Shown in pieces: positions 63,139 to 64,000 of a stretch of 64,000 bases of DNA. Under the pieces are notes generated by a model, which saw only the letters and a program-made list of their open reading frames with translations, searched no databases and was not told where the DNA came from. The DNA is from Rahnella bonaserana (GTDB lineage: Bacteria; Pseudomonadota; Gammaproteobacteria; Enterobacterales; Enterobacteriaceae), in contig NZ_JAFMOW010000045.1 in NCBI RefSeq assembly GCF_019049675.1, positions 1 to 64,000 on the forward strand, given 5' to 3'. How positions within the stretch are numbered: the first letter of the stretch is position 1; each line of letters starts with the position of its first letter. The translations under genes and the position numbers were made by a program.

Positions 63139-63972
63139 CTACTTACTTTTTTTGTTGCGCGGAGTGCGCGTATCAACAAATGCCATCACCAGACCCAGCC
63201 CCAGGCCAAAGGCGTGTGCGGCATTAGCCACGGCTGCGCCACCTGTGGCATAACCGATGAACATAAAGATTAGAGAAATAACCAGCAATCCGCCGGGCAC
63301 GTACAAACGACTTTCCGGTTTCAGTTGCCCTGTCAGCCATGCGTAACCCATCAGCGCGTACACCACGCCCGACAATCCACCAAACCAGACGCCGCTGACC
63401 ATCGACTGGCCCCAGCCGCTGATTAACGCAGAAATCAGTGTGACAGTGAATAATTTTCCGCTGCCCAGATGCATCTCAATCTGGCTCGCCAGATACCACC
63501 ACCAGGCCAGGTTAATCAGTAACGCGATAAACGAGAAATTCATCAGGGCAGGCGTGAACCAGCGCCAGACCTGGAAGACGCGTGAACTGTCCGGCCATGC
63601 CAGCCAGCTCATCACTAATTCGTCACCCACCATTTGTTGCAGGATAAACACCGCCAGACATAACACAATCATGCCGATGGTCAGCGGGCCCGCGCGGGAG
63701 CGCAAACTTTTAAGAAACGGGGTGTGCGACATTTTTAAATGCGGCTGCGCTTTTCCGGTTTTCCAGCTGGCTTCCTGATAACGCGGGTGCAGCGGATCAC
63801 GGACAAACAACGCGACCTGTTTTTCAGCCTCTTCCAGACGGGATTCGTCCTCCAGCCAGAGCTGAACTTCCTGACTTTCAAGTTTGATGGTCAGTGTAAA
63901 ACCCTGCGTTGCCATGTAATCGACAAACGCCTGAGCGAGGCGGGGATTGTTCAGATTTAGAATGCGCACCAT
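63139..63972 (-). CDS. glpG: Rhomboid intramembrane serine protease GlpG homologue
   Basis: This 277-residue inner-membrane protease has a cytoplasmic N-terminal domain (about 1-70) and six membrane helices. The catalytic dyad is intact: Ser201 in WFGGLSGVVYALMGY and His253 in ANAAHAFGLGLG. In helix 2, E. coli has TxxLxHFSLMHILFN with His141, His145, oxyanion-hole His150 and Asn154. Here the matching stretch is FTPALMNFSFIALLINLAWW, so the three histidines are replaced by Pro, Asn and Ala, and only the Asn remains. The ATG is 28 bases from the window edge, so glpE, expected upstream, cannot be seen. Confidence 0.93.
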   Translation of the reverse strand: MVRILNLNNPRLAQAFVDYMATQGFTLTIKLESQEVQLWLEDESRLEEAEKQVALFVRDPLHPRYQEASWKTGKAQPHLKMSHTPFLKSLRSRAGPLTIGMIVLCLAVFILQQMVGDELVMSWLAWPDSSRVFQVWRWFTPALMNFSFIALLINLAWWWYLASQIEMHLGSGKLFTVTLISALISGWGQSMVSGVWFGGLSGVVYALMGYAWLTGQLKPESRLYVPGGLLVISLIFMFIGYATGGAAVANAAHAFGLGLGLVMAFVDTRTPRNKKSK

Positions 63973-64000
63973 AGCGTTAAGCGGTTTCCCTAATTGTTTG

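Overview
The window reads as chromosome of an enterobacterium (order Enterobacterales). Its backbone is the conserved asd - glgBXCAP - glpD/glpGR block, together with yhgN, gntK, gntR, yhhW, ryhB and yhhY. Protein lengths and catalytic residues match the E. coli orthologues closely (Asd 367 aa, GlgP 815 aa, GlpR 252 aa, GntT 438 aa). The accessory content (BapA-like giant adhesin operon, OlsF-type ornithine-lipid enzyme, gntT where E. coli has gntU) suggests a Rahnella/Serratia-like genus rather than Escherichia. That genus placement is inference.

Region 1 (1-27,230) is a type I secretion system for one enormous surface adhesin. Two small LuxR-type regulators (113-727 and 840-1424, convergent) precede a four-gene operon: TolC-family outer-membrane protein, a ~6,594-residue Ig-repeat adhesin (3938-23722), an ABC exporter with a C39-like domain, and an HlyD-type adaptor. 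The adhesin has a BapA-like N-terminus, 49 Ig-like domains organised as seven 1,791-bp six-domain blocks plus flanks, seven domains of a second Ig type, a calcium-binding FG-GAP-like region and an RTX/type I secretion C-terminus. A 16-bp RcsB-box-like sequence is shared by the promoter regions of the first regulator and of the secretion operon.

Region 2 (27,400-37,750) holds a lipoprotein serine hydrolase, the OlsF-like bifunctional acyltransferase, yhhS, yhhY, the iron-responsive small RNA RyhB with Fur box and terminator, an ERIC element, two paralogous beta-helix proteins (one frameshifted by an 11-bp tandem duplication), and yhhW (pirin). In E. coli yhhX lies between ryhB and yhhW. Here the beta-helix pair takes that place.

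Region 3 (37,760-44,580) is a sugar and surface island: an autotransporter, and divergent from it a cellobiose-type PTS IIB-IIC, a GH1 6-phospho-beta-glucosidase and an AscG-like LacI repressor. A perfect CRP site and an 18-bp palindromic operator precede the PTS genes. No IIA gene is present.

Region 4 (44,680-50,700) is gluconate uptake (gntR, gntK, divergent gntT with tandem GntR boxes and a CRP site), a RelE/HigB-NadS type toxin-antitoxin pair bracketed by two near-identical terminators, yhgN and asd. Region 5 (51,000-60,580) is the glycogen operon glgBXCAP. Region 6 (60,580-63,972) is glpD, glpR and glpG on the minus strand. GlpG keeps its Ser/His dyad but lacks the oxyanion-hole histidine of E. 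coli GlpG. No tRNA, rRNA, CRISPR array or transposase was seen.
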